This document shows positions 7,950-16,087 of a DNA stretch of 64,000 nucleotides, piece after piece (position 1 is the stretch's first letter; every line of letters starts with the position of its first letter). Made by a program: the position numbers and the translations under genes. Location of the stretch: the NCBI RefSeq assembly GCF_902859915.1, contig NZ_CADIKK010000005.1, positions 62,001 to 126,000 on the forward strand, given 5' to 3'. The notes under the pieces are model-generated. The model ran no database searches. It was not told where the DNA came from and saw only the letters and a list, made by a program, of their open reading frames with translations. Source of the stretch: Paraburkholderia ultramafica (lineage in GTDB: Bacteria > Pseudomonadota > Gammaproteobacteria > Burkholderiales > Burkholderiaceae).

Positions 7950-8865
7950 GTGAAAAGTCGAATACTCATCTGTCTGATGACGGGTCTGCTGCGCACGTTT
8001 GCTTGCTTGCCCTACGGGCTTGTCGCGCGGATCGGCACCGGCATCGGCGCGTTGCTGTACCGGATTCCGAGCAGCCGCCGGCGCGTCGTGCATACCAATC
8101 TGAAGCTGTGCTTCCCGGACATGAGCGACGATGCGCGCGAACGTCTGGCGCGCGCGCACTTCTGCCATGTGATTCACAGCTACGTCGAGCGCGACCCGCA
8201 ATGGTTCGGCAATGCGCAGATGCTGGCGCGTGTCGTCGAAGTGGAGAGTGCGATCGATCTCGCCCACATCCAGGCGCAACCGACTATTTTCGTCGGCTTC
8301 CATTTTGTCGGCATCGAGGCGGGCTGCATGATGTATGACGCGCCACCCGGTTGCGTCGCTCTATACGCCGATGTCGAACCTGCTGCTCGATGCGATGGTG
8401 AGGCGCCAGCGCGGCCGCTTCGGCACCGAGATGATTCCGCGCGGCGACAGCGTGCGGCGAGCGTTGCGCGAAGGCAAGCCGGTGATGCTTGCAGCCGATA
8501 TGGATTTTGGCTTGCGCGATTCGGTGTTCGTGCCGTTTTTCGGCGTGCCGGCGTGCACGCTGACATCGGTGTCGCGGATGGGGCGCGCGGGTAATGCGCG
8601 GGTGGTGCCGTTTGTGACTGAGGTGCTGCCGGACTATCGCGGCTACAAGCTGACCATTTTCGACCCACTAAGCGATTTTCCATCCGATGATGTGTCGGTC
8701 GACGCGCGGCGGATTCTTGCGCCCTTGCGCACTGCTTCGATACCAGGCGGGTGGTCAACCTTCGCGATGGCGCTGAGATATGCCCACCTTGCACCCGACC
8801 AATTGGCGCAGCATGCCGGCGCCGTAATGTTGCAGGAGCCTGCGCGCCTGATAGCAGTCAAGTGA
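7950..8865 (+). pseudogene. Lipid A late acyltransferase (HtrB/LpxL type), frameshifted
   Basis: The intact family transfers a secondary acyl chain to lipid A at the inner membrane. A GTG at 7950 starts MKSRILICLMTGLLR, with the N-terminal membrane anchor and the typical VVHTNLKLCFPDM stretch. The frame is correct to FHFVGIEAGCMMYD at about 8337, then shifts: the continuation (TRHPVASLYTPMSN, RRQRGRFGTEMIPR, VMLAADMDFGLRDSVF, VSRMGRAGNARVVPF) is in another frame from about 8335. The C terminus after DARR, which in this family normally carries a YYWVHKRFK-like motif, is replaced by unrelated sequence. A frameshift plus a corrupted end make this a pseudogene. The inverted PBP1A-end repeats bracket it. 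Confidence 0.8.
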
Positions 8866-8948
8866 TGGCCTGTCACATTAGTGGCACACAGCCGACGCAG
8901 TTTTTCATCGGTGCATCATGAAAACCGCGCCGGCTAAGCGTTACAGCG

Positions 8949-8980
8949 TCAAGGCTTGTTCGACTCGAACAGATCCATGA
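8949..8980 (-). repeat. 3' end of the PBP1A gene, partner of the repeat at 7549
   Basis: This is the original copy, forming the last codons and stop of the PBP1A gene. It is exactly complementary to 7549-7580, so the two form a pair of inverted repeats about 1.4 kb apart around the broken acyltransferase gene. Confidence 0.85.
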
Positions 8981-11450
8981 TCTGCTTCTTCTCGTTCGAC
9001 GACACAGTCGGCGGCGGCACCGCCGGCGGCGTCATGCCGGCCGGCCCGACTCCGCCGACCGCATCGCTCACGCCGGCCGTCGGGTTCGCCGAGTCCAGAC
9101 CGATGCTGGCGACGAAGCCGTTGCCCGGCATCATGTCGGTAAAGAACAGTTCGCCGTCTGCCACGCTCACACCGTCAGGCTGCTGCGGTTCGGCTTGCGG
9201 CACGCCGCGCAGCGCGCGCTGCATGTACTCGACCCAGATCGGCAACGCGAGATGCGCGCCGAATTCACGGCTGCCGAGGCTCTTCGGCTGGTCGTAACCC
9301 ATCCACGCGACCGCCACCAGCGACTGCTGATAGCCGGCGAACCAGCCGTCCTTCGCGTCGTTGGTCGTACCCGTCTTGCCCTGCAGGTCCGAACGATGCA
9401 GCACGTTGGTGCCCGCGCCGGTGCCGGCGGTCGCCACCGAATGCAGCAGGCTGTTCATGATGTACACGTTACGCGGCTCGAGCGTGCGCGGCGCGTCGCG
9501 CCCGGCCGTCAACGGCTGCGCTTTGGACAGCGGCTCGCCGCGCGCGTCCGTCACCTCGTTGATCAGATACGGGTTGATCCGGTAGCCGCCGTTCGCGAAC
9601 ACCGAGTACGCGCCCGCCGACTGCAACGGCGTGACGAGGCCCGCACCGAGCGCCATCGGCAGATACGGTGGGGTCTTGTCGGCGTCGAAACCGAAACGCT
9701 GCGTGACGAAGTCCTGCGCGTACCTGGTGCCGATGAACGAGAGGATGCGGATCGACACCAGGTTCTTCGACTTCTGCAACGCGAGGCGCATCGGCATCGG
9801 ACCGTCCGGCTGGTCGTCGTCCTTCGGCTCCCACGCGTCGCCGCCCGGCGTGCTCGCCGGGAAGTACAACGGCGCGTCGTTGATGATCGTCGCCGGTCCC
9901 AGGCCCTTGTCGAGCGCCGCCGAATAGATGAACGGCTTGAAGCTCGAACCCGGCTGACGCCATGCCTGCGTGATGTGGTTGAACTTGTTCTTGTTGAAGT
10001 CGAAGCCGCCGACCAGCGCGCGGATCGCGCCGTCCTGCGGCGTGAGCGACACGAGCGCGCCTTCCACTTGCGGCAGTTGCGTGATCTGCCAGTTGCCCTT
10101 GTCGTCGGCGACGAGGCGCACGATCGAGCCCGGCTTGATCTTCGTGGCCGCCGCCGCGCGTACGCTCAGCGCGCCCGCGGCGAAGCGCAGGCCGTCGCCG
10201 CTGATCGTCACCTGGGTGCCGTCCACCAGTTGCGCCTTCACCTGCTTCGGACTCGCGTCCGTCACCACCCCGGCGATGATCTCGCCGTTGTCCGGGTGAT
10301 CGGTGAGCGCGTCGTCGATGGTCTGGTCGCGGTCGTCGCCCGGCTCGGGCAGTTGCACGAAGCCTTCCGGTCCGCGATAGCCGTGGCGCCCCTCGTAATC
10401 CATCACGCCCTTGCGCACCGCGCGATACGCGGCGTCCTGATCCGCCGAGTCGATCGTCGTGGTGACGTTCAGACCGCGCGTATAGGTTTCGTCCTTGTAC
10501 TGCGCGTACATCATCTGCCGGACCATTTCGGCGATGTATTCCGCGTGCACGCTGTATTCGTTGCCCGGATTCTTCGTGTGGATCTCTTCCTTCACCGCCT
10601 GGTCGTACTGCTCCTGGCTGATGTATTTCAGCTCGAGCATGCGCTTCAGGATGTACTCCTGACGGATCTTCGCGCGTTTCGGATTGACCACCGGGTTATA
10701 CGCGGACGGCGCCTTCGGCAAGCCGGCCAGCATCGCGGCTTGTGCCAGCGTGATGTCTTTCAGATCCTTGCCGAAGTACACGCGCGCGGCCGCGGCGAAG
10801 CCGTAGGCGCGCTCGCCCAGATAAATCTGGTTCATGTACAGCTCGAGAATCTGATCCTTGGTCAGCGCGCGCTCGATCTTGTACGCGAGCATCATTTCGT
10901 AGATCTTGCGCGTGTAGGTCTTTTCGCTCGACAGGAAGAAGTTGCGCGCCACCTGCATCGTGATCGTGCTCGCGCCCTGCGACGCGCCGCCGTGCGCGAG
11001 GTCGGCAAAGCCGGCGCGCAGAATGCCCAGGAAGTCGACGCCGCCGTGCTCGTAGAAGCGATAGTCTTCGATCGCGAGCACCGCTTTCTTCATCTGGTCG
11101 GGAATGTCCTGGAAGCGCACGAGGCTGCGCCGCTCCTCACCGAATTCGCCGATCAGCACGTGGTCGGCGGTGTAGACCCGCAGCGGCACCTTCGGACGAT
11201 AGTCGGTCAACGCGTCGAGCGACGGCAGTTGCGGCCCCATCACCACCAGCGCATAGCCGACGATCAGCGCGCCCACCACCGCGATGGTCGCGACCAGCCC
11301 GGCGAACCAGATGGCGACGGTCGTGCCGGGCGAACGGCGGCCGGCCTCGGCATCGCGCGAAGCAGCATGGCGTCCTGGAGTGCGGTGGTAGGAGTCCCGG
11401 TCTTCACCGGACGGAGAATGGGAGGAATGCGGTCGTTTGATGATTGGCAT
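8949..11450 (-). CDS. mrcA: Bifunctional penicillin-binding protein 1A
   Basis: This class A PBP polymerises glycan strands (glycosyltransferase) and cross-links peptides (transpeptidase) at the outer face of the inner membrane. Using the ATG at 11450 (833 residues), one membrane anchor spans about 45-71. The GT51 domain follows with its catalytic Glu in AIEDYRFYEHGG (Glu128) and GASTITMQ near 160. An OB-like insert precedes the transpeptidase domain, which has SSFK (502-505, nucleophile Ser502), SKN (561-563) and KTGTTN (from 692). All catalytic motifs are intact. The start is not certain: the frame is open further upstream to 11579 and the ribosome-binding site is weak. The gene is not next to pil or aro genes, a neighbourhood I would expect for the main betaproteobacterial copy, so it may be a second paralogue. 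Confidence 0.93.
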   Translation of the reverse strand: MPIIKRPHSSHSPSGEDRDSYHRTPGRHAASRDAEAGRRSPGTTVAIWFAGLVATIAVVGALIVGYALVVMGPQLPSLDALTDYRPKVPLRVYTADHVLIGEFGEERRSLVRFQDIPDQMKKAVLAIEDYRFYEHGGVDFLGILRAGFADLAHGGASQGASTITMQVARNFFLSSEKTYTRKIYEMMLAYKIERALTKDQILELYMNQIYLGERAYGFAAAARVYFGKDLKDITLAQAAMLAGLPKAPSAYNPVVNPKRAKIRQEYILKRMLELKYISQEQYDQAVKEEIHTKNPGNEYSVHAEYIAEMVRQMMYAQYKDETYTRGLNVTTTIDSADQDAAYRAVRKGVMDYEGRHGYRGPEGFVQLPEPGDDRDQTIDDALTDHPDNGEIIAGVVTDASPKQVKAQLVDGTQVTISGDGLRFAAGALSVRAAAATKIKPGSIVRLVADDKGNWQITQLPQVEGALVSLTPQDGAIRALVGGFDFNKNKFNHITQAWRQPGSSFKPFIYSAALDKGLGPATIINDAPLYFPASTPGGDAWEPKDDDQPDGPMPMRLALQKSKNLVSIRILSFIGTRYAQDFVTQRFGFDADKTPPYLPMALGAGLVTPLQSAGAYSVFANGGYRINPYLINEVTDARGEPLSKAQPLTAGRDAPRTLEPRNVYIMNSLLHSVATAGTGAGTNVLHRSDLQGKTGTTNDAKDGWFAGYQQSLVAVAWMGYDQPKSLGSREFGAHLALPIWVEYMQRALRGVPQAEPQQPDGVSVADGELFFTDMMPGNGFVASIGLDSANPTAGVSDAVGGVGPAGMTPPAVPPPTVSSNEKKQIMDLFESNKP

Positions 11451-11732
11451 GACTGGAATAGTGGGCGCATGACTGAACGCCTTTCTGCCCGCGCTCATGG
11501 CGCGCGCATGGGTCGTGATCGAGCATCGTAGCCTGAGACGGAAACCACCGCGCTGCCGCTTGCCCCCGGCCGGCCGCACGGCACGCCTGGGATCCTGCCC
11601 GGCGCAACGTAACAGCGCATTTTAAAGAATTCAAGCGCGCCTCAAGTCAGTTTTTTTGTAAGAATTCCCTTCGCGCCCAGAGCGCAGGTAGTTTCGGGCG
11701 GTCCGCAGCCCCCGCTGCGCGCGGCGCCCGGG

Positions 11733-11768
11733 TTATCAACAGAAAATGTTGAAAGGGCTGTGGACAAG
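11733..11768 (+). repeat. Palindromic DnaA-box-like element, copy 4
   Basis: A 36-bp element starting TTATCAACAG and ending CTGTGGACAA, collinear without gaps with the three copies at 4288-4631; the internal GTTGAAAGGGCTGT closely matches GTTGATAGGGCTGT of copy 2. It lies between the divergent PBP1A gene and the ribbon-helix-helix-like gene. Confidence 0.7.
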
Positions 11769-11944
11769 CCGCCTGGAAACGCCACAACTCGTTGATGTCA
11801 CGGGATTTTCATGTCACGCCCGTTCCGCATCTGCGCAACTCGTCATATGATGGACCCGGCGCGCGCGACCACACGAATGCGCGCGATGGCGTATGCCAGA
11901 TGCACGCCTTGACCCGCCAATGCCAACAAATCTGCGAGCCGACC

Positions 11945-12580
11945 ATGAACAAGCCCAGCGAGCGCATCGTCGTATTCGTGACGACCGCGCAAAAACGCGC
12001 GATCACCGCCACCGCCGAGAATCTGGGCATTAGCGTCAGCGAGCTGATGCGGCGCGCGGTGCTGAGCTTTGGCGCAACCAGTGAACAGGTGAAAGCGGCG
12101 AGCATCGTCGACCGGCTGCGCGCGCCCCGCGCGCCTGACGCGCTCGACGCGGCGCTGCAGCGGGTGGCGCGTGGCACACGGCACGCGCGCGCGGCCTTGC
12201 CGGCGGCGCTGCAAACACGCGTGGACGGCGCAGGCGCGCCGGCGGATCGCGTCGCGGCAGCGGACTTTGAGGCGGCGGCTGGCGCGCCGTCGGGTGCGGG
12301 TGCATTGCCGCGCGCCCCGGCTGCGCAACCTGCCCCGCTGCTGCCTGCGGGTCTGGCAGCCGCGCTCGCCGCCGAAGTCGATCTGGAAGCCGCGGCAACC
12401 GCCGAAGCGGTCGCGCGCGTAGCAGCCGCGAAAGCTGCGGCCGATGAAGCTTCGCCCCCGCAGCCGCTGGATACGGAAGCGCAGTTGCGCACCGTGTTGA
12501 AGCGCCCGCGCATCGACACCCCGCGCGACGACGACGATCCGCGCAGCAACCCGAGCACCGAAGGCGGCCGCTTCGCCTGA
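11945..12580 (+). CDS. Ribbon-helix-helix-like protein with Ala-rich tail
   Basis: The first ~45 residues (SERIVVFVTTAQKRAITATA, then LGISVSELMRRAVLSF) have the strand-helix-helix outline of a ribbon-helix-helix DNA-binding protein, of the kind found in plasmid mobilisation and antitoxin proteins. The remaining ~165 residues are Ala-rich, partly helical with many charged residues, and of low complexity. I chose the ATG at 11945 because the preceding 51 codons of the open frame look non-coding; the ribosome-binding site is poor. No toxin or mobilisation gene is adjacent. Function unknown; DNA binding is inferred from the N terminus only. Confidence 0.65.
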   Translation: MNKPSERIVVFVTTAQKRAITATAENLGISVSELMRRAVLSFGATSEQVKAASIVDRLRAPRAPDALDAALQRVARGTRHARAALPAALQTRVDGAGAPADRVAAADFEAAAGAPSGAGALPRAPAAQPAPLLPAGLAAALAAEVDLEAAATAEAVARVAAAKAAADEASPPQPLDTEAQLRTVLKRPRIDTPRDDDDPRSNPSTEGGRFA

Positions 12581-13139
12581 TGAAAGATGCGGCATTTTCC
12601 GCACACCGCGAATCAGGCCGTTGCATATCGTTACATTAACGTGAATCAAATGAATGAGCTTTCGATATTGCAAGCTTAAGCATTTGAATAGCGATCTGTT
12701 CGACAGCGGCAAGTACATTACGTACGCATTATTCGCTTCATTGAACCCGCACTGTCAAATAGGCCGCAGCCTGGTTCGCATGCCCGCAACCATTGAAGCT
12801 GAGGGCACCACGCGCGCCCTTTTCATTTACATCGCCGAAGCCCGCCGCGCGCAAAATGCGCAATTGCGCCATTGCATCCTTTAAGCCGTTTTTAAGAGAG
12901 CCCGTGGTGTAATATCCGCCACCTGATCAACCACTCCTCGCGCGCTTTAAGCTTTGAGACTGTCAGCAATTCAATATTCAAACCGAACAATTTACGGCAC
13001 CGCTATTGCAATTGGCGAGCGCGCCCCGAACTCCGGTCCGATCGTTGCGCAGCTTCGCGCGCAGCGGCGTAAAGTAGCAGTGGAAAGCAGTCAAGCGCGC
13101 GGGATAATTCAGCGCCAACACTATTCTTTGGAGGTTTTC
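12581..13139. other. Gene-free region upstream of the PspA gene
   Basis: No supported gene is seen here. A patch around 12600-12760 is noticeably AT-richer than its surroundings. A TAATAT hexamer at 12910-12915 could be a -10 element for the downstream pspA-like operon, but its -35 partner is weak, and I see no sigma-54 (GG/GC) site of the kind that drives pspA in enterics. Confidence 0.35.
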
Positions 13140-13820
13140 ATGTCGCTTTTTGACAGCATTTCGCGCACGCTCAAAGGTCTCCTGAACGACGCGGCCGACT
13201 CCGTGCAAGATCCGTCGCGCGACTCGCGCCAGATCGTGCGCGAACTCGACGAAAGCATCGGCCGTGCTGAGAACTCGCTGATCGAGATTCAGGCGCAAGT
13301 GGCCACGCAGCAAAGCAAGCGCGATGTTGCCGCGGACAAGGCGAAGAAGTACGAAGACGGCGCGAAGCGCGCGCTGCAATCCGGCGACGAAGCGCTCGCC
13401 CGTGAAGCCCTCGGCGCGCAAGCCACGGCCGAAGCCGAACGCGATGCGCTGACGAAGGAACTGACCACGCTGGAGCCGTCGGTGGCGCAGTTGAAGAGCC
13501 AGATCGAAGACATGCGCAGCCGCCGCAACGACCTGAACGCTCGTTCGAACATCCTGCAAGCCAAGCAGCAGATCGCTCAGGCCAAAGACGTCGCGGCCAC
13601 CGCGTTGGGCGGCATCGGCGGCAAGAATCTGTCCGAAGATTTCCAGAAGCTGGAAGACAAGGTGGCATTGTCGAATGCCCGTTCGGACGCCCGCCTGAAT
13701 TCGGCAGACGCCACGAGCGGCAAGGCGCTCGACGACAAGCTCGCGGATCTGAACCGCGGCCCGTCGGTCGAAGACCGTCTGGAAGCGTTGAAGAAGCAGC
13801 TCAACACGCCGGCCCAGTAA
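13140..13820 (+). CDS. PspA/IM30-family membrane-stress protein
   Basis: PspA-type proteins are peripheral inner-membrane coiled-coil proteins that assemble on damaged membrane and help keep the proton motive force. This 226-residue copy is almost entirely helical and charged: an N-terminal amphipathic helix (MSLFDSISRTLKGLLND), then long heptad-rich segments to about residue 160 and a shorter charged C terminus. The ATG at 13140 has a good GGAGG about 7 nt upstream, which decides the start against an open frame beginning at 12954. The TPR membrane-protein gene follows after 115 bp and is probably co-transcribed. No pspF, pspB or pspC is nearby, so control differs from the enteric system. Confidence 0.9.
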   Translation: MSLFDSISRTLKGLLNDAADSVQDPSRDSRQIVRELDESIGRAENSLIEIQAQVATQQSKRDVAADKAKKYEDGAKRALQSGDEALAREALGAQATAEAERDALTKELTTLEPSVAQLKSQIEDMRSRRNDLNARSNILQAKQQIAQAKDVAATALGGIGGKNLSEDFQKLEDKVALSNARSDARLNSADATSGKALDDKLADLNRGPSVEDRLEALKKQLNTPAQ

Positions 13821-13935
13821 TTGCGCCGGCAGACCATACCGGCGCCCGCGTGCGGACGTCCGGTATGCCGGCCGAGCACCTGCGCGGCCACTGGAAACGA
13901 CTGAAGGAGACGGGCGCCACGCGCCCGGTCCGTAA

Positions 13936-15117
13936 ATGAAAAAATTTCTCGCAACCGGGTTCGCTTCGTTGCTGTTGGTGTCCGCCGCGGCGTTCGCTGT
14001 GCCGACGGCTCAGCAGATCGAATCCGCGATGTCGCAAGGCAACTGGCAGCAGGCCGATGCCGGCCTGAGCGAGGTGCTGCAGGCGCATCCGAACAATGCC
14101 CACGCACACTACCTGTACAGCCAGGTGCTCGATCGCGAAGGCCGTTATGCGGACGCGCTCGCCCAGCTGCAACAGGCGAAGACGCTCGACCCGCAAATCC
14201 GCTTCACCGACGCGACCCGCTTCGCGCAAACCGAAGCACGCATCCGCAGGGACGCGGAACGCGCGGGCGATGCGGGCGGCAACGCCACCAGGCGCGCCAC
14301 GAATCCGTTCGTACAGCAGAATGCGCCTGCTGTGCAGCAACAGTCGGCGATGATCTCGCAAGCGCAACAACGGCATGGTCCGGGGGTTGGTATGTGGATC
14401 GGTATCCTTGTTCTGATTGGTGTGATCGCGCTAGTGCTGCGCTGGACGTTGCGCCGGGCCCGCACGCAAGACGACACGCGTGCCGGCGACGAGCGTCGCG
14501 TGCAACTCAAGCGCGCGACGGACATGCTCAACGCCGTGCGTTCGCTGAAGCTCGACGTGAAGCTCTCCACCGCGCCGGGTCATGAGGCGCTGGAGAAGGA
14601 AGTCGAAGCGACCGAAGACCAGTTGCGCGGCTTCGTCGAAACCTTGTCGAACGGCAAGAATCCGCTGCCGCCGTATCAACTCGACGAACTCGAGCAGCGC
14701 ATCGGCAGCCTGCGTGCGCGCGCCGACGGGCGGCCCGATCCGGCTGCCGCGCCGGCCCAACAGTCGTCGTATGCGCAGGAAGCCGAGCGTTTCGGCAATC
14801 CGCCGCAAGCACCTTATCCACAGCAAGGACCGTATCAGCAACAGCCGCCGGTCATCGTGCAGCAAGGCGGTGGCGGTTTCGGCGGCGGCATGGGCGGCCT
14901 GCTCACTGGCGTGCTGCTTGGCGAAGCGCTGAATTCCGGACGTGAGCGCGTGGTGGAGCGTGACGTGATCGTCGACGACGAAGCGCGTCGCCGTGGCAAT
15001 GACGGCGGCAATGGCGGCGGCCTCGACTTCGGCCAGGGATCGAACGACTGGAGCGACAACGGCGGCGGTGTCGACATGGGCAGCAACGACGACTCCGGCG
15101 GCTGGACCGATACCTGA
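13936..15117 (+). CDS. TPR-containing single-pass membrane protein linked to PspA
   Basis: The protein begins with a Sec signal peptide (about residues 1-21, ending AFA), followed by tetratricopeptide-like helices from about 25 to 90 (AHAHYLYSQVLDREGRYADALAQLQQA). A single membrane helix spans about 153-170 (MWIGILVLIGVIALVLRW) and is followed by a basic stop-transfer patch, so the TPR part should be periplasmic and the rest cytoplasmic. The C-terminal half has a helical region, a Pro/Gln-rich linker, a Gly-rich segment and a tail rich in Gly, Asp, Asn and Trp. Gene order suggests a partner of the PspA-like protein, perhaps its membrane anchor or sensor. That role is inference. Confidence 0.75.
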   Translation: MKKFLATGFASLLLVSAAAFAVPTAQQIESAMSQGNWQQADAGLSEVLQAHPNNAHAHYLYSQVLDREGRYADALAQLQQAKTLDPQIRFTDATRFAQTEARIRRDAERAGDAGGNATRRATNPFVQQNAPAVQQQSAMISQAQQRHGPGVGMWIGILVLIGVIALVLRWTLRRARTQDDTRAGDERRVQLKRATDMLNAVRSLKLDVKLSTAPGHEALEKEVEATEDQLRGFVETLSNGKNPLPPYQLDELEQRIGSLRARADGRPDPAAAPAQQSSYAQEAERFGNPPQAPYPQQGPYQQQPPVIVQQGGGGFGGGMGGLLTGVLLGEALNSGRERVVERDVIVDDEARRRGNDGGNGGGLDFGQGSNDWSDNGGGVDMGSNDDSGGWTDT

Positions 15118-15184
15118 GCATCGTGCCGTGCCGCCCGCGCGAACTGGCGTGAATCGGCGGCAATCAGGCAAGCGTCAATTGAAG

Positions 15185-15214
15185 AACAGGCTCCTGTACG
15201 GAGCCTGTTTTTTT
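15185..15214 (+). terminator. Rho-independent terminator of the pspA-TPR operon
   Basis: An 8-bp perfect stem (ACAGGCTC / GAGCCTGT) with a short loop is followed by a run of seven or eight T on the plus strand, 70 bp after the TPR gene. Confidence 0.85.
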
Positions 15215-15254
15215 GCCGATTCGCTTCATGAGGTTTCGGCTCGCGAGGCTTCAG

Positions 15255-15944
15255 TCAAGCCCGCGCCGACGCCTGCGCCCTGCCCGCCTCATGCTGCGCA
15301 AGCAGCAACGAGCCCGCAAACAGCCTGACGATAAAACGCTCCGCGTAATCGATCAGCGCCGCACGGCGCGCGGCATGCGCGTCGATGTATTCGGCCGATA
15401 GATGAAACAGTTGCAGCACGATCTGCGTGCAGACTTCATCGACGGTTTCACGAGCCAGCGTCGGCATCAACTCCAGTTGCACGACGTCGTCCGCCATTTC
15501 CGCCGACACCTCGTGGAGGTTCGCGCGCACCGCTTCGCGCAGCACCGGCGATGTGCCGTGATATTCGGCCAGCGCGCTCAGGAAAGCCTCGCGGTTTTCC
15601 AGCGTGAACGCGAAGAACGCCACGCACGCGCGACGCGCCACGCTATGCGGCTCGTCGTGCGCGGCGAGCCAGCGCTCACGCCGCAGCATCGGCCGCAAGC
15701 GCCGGCTCACCGATTCGACGGCCTCGCGCGCCAGTTCGTCGAGCGTGTCGAAATGACGGTAGAACGTGTTGGGATTGAGCCCTGCCTCGCGCGCCAGTTC
15801 GCGCAAACCCAGGCTCGCAAAACTGCGGCCGCTGGCGGTCAGCCGCAGTGCGGCTTCGATCAGCTTGCGCTTGCCAGCCGGCAATTCCTGCCCGGTGGCA
15901 GCGCCATGGTCGGCGAGGGCCGCCGCGTCGGGTACGGATTTCAT
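15255..15944 (-). CDS. TetR-family transcriptional regulator
   Basis: A one-domain repressor with an N-terminal helix-turn-helix at about residues 30-75 (FASLGLRELAREAGLNPNTF, then YRHFDTLDELAREAV), the hallmark TetR pattern, followed by an all-helical ligand-binding domain. The length of 229 residues is ordinary. It is divergent from the flavin monooxygenase gene, with about 140 bp between the starts, and an inverted repeat lies in that gap. The likely role is local repression of the monooxygenase and hydrolase genes, relieved by a hydrophobic ligand; the ligand is unknown. Confidence 0.9.
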   Translation of the reverse strand: MKSVPDAAALADHGAATGQELPAGKRKLIEAALRLTASGRSFASLGLRELAREAGLNPNTFYRHFDTLDELAREAVESVSRRLRPMLRRERWLAAHDEPHSVARRACVAFFAFTLENREAFLSALAEYHGTSPVLREAVRANLHEVSAEMADDVVQLELMPTLARETVDEVCTQIVLQLFHLSAEYIDAHAARRAALIDYAERFIVRLFAGSLLLAQHEAGRAQASARA

Positions 15945-16017
15945 GGGCTTTAAATCACTGCGCGGTGCGCGCGTTTAATAGGAGCACTCTAAACGATCTT
16001 GACTCGATGTGTACAGT

Positions 16018-16049
16018 TGTCTACTCTGCGCGTTACGCCGCAGTAGACA
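16018..16049. promoter_or_regulatory. Inverted repeat, candidate TetR operator
   Basis: TGTCTACT and AGTAGACA form a perfect 8-bp inverted repeat with a 16-bp gap, between the divergent TetR and monooxygenase genes. A further TGTAGAC follows immediately, and ACATATGT overlaps its right arm. Position and symmetry suggest an operator; binding is inferred. Confidence 0.5.
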
Positions 16050-16087
16050 TATGTAGACGCCTGGATCTTGCATCAGACTTTTGCCCC

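Noticed and set aside
9195..11531. 778-codon plus-strand open frame opposite the PBP1A gene
   Set aside because: Arg/His/Val-rich translation without motifs. The opposite strand has all the PBP1A catalytic motifs.
12654..12884. 76-codon plus-strand open frame in the AT-richer gap
   Set aside because: No ribosome-binding site, no recognisable motif, and a composition unlike the neighbouring genes.
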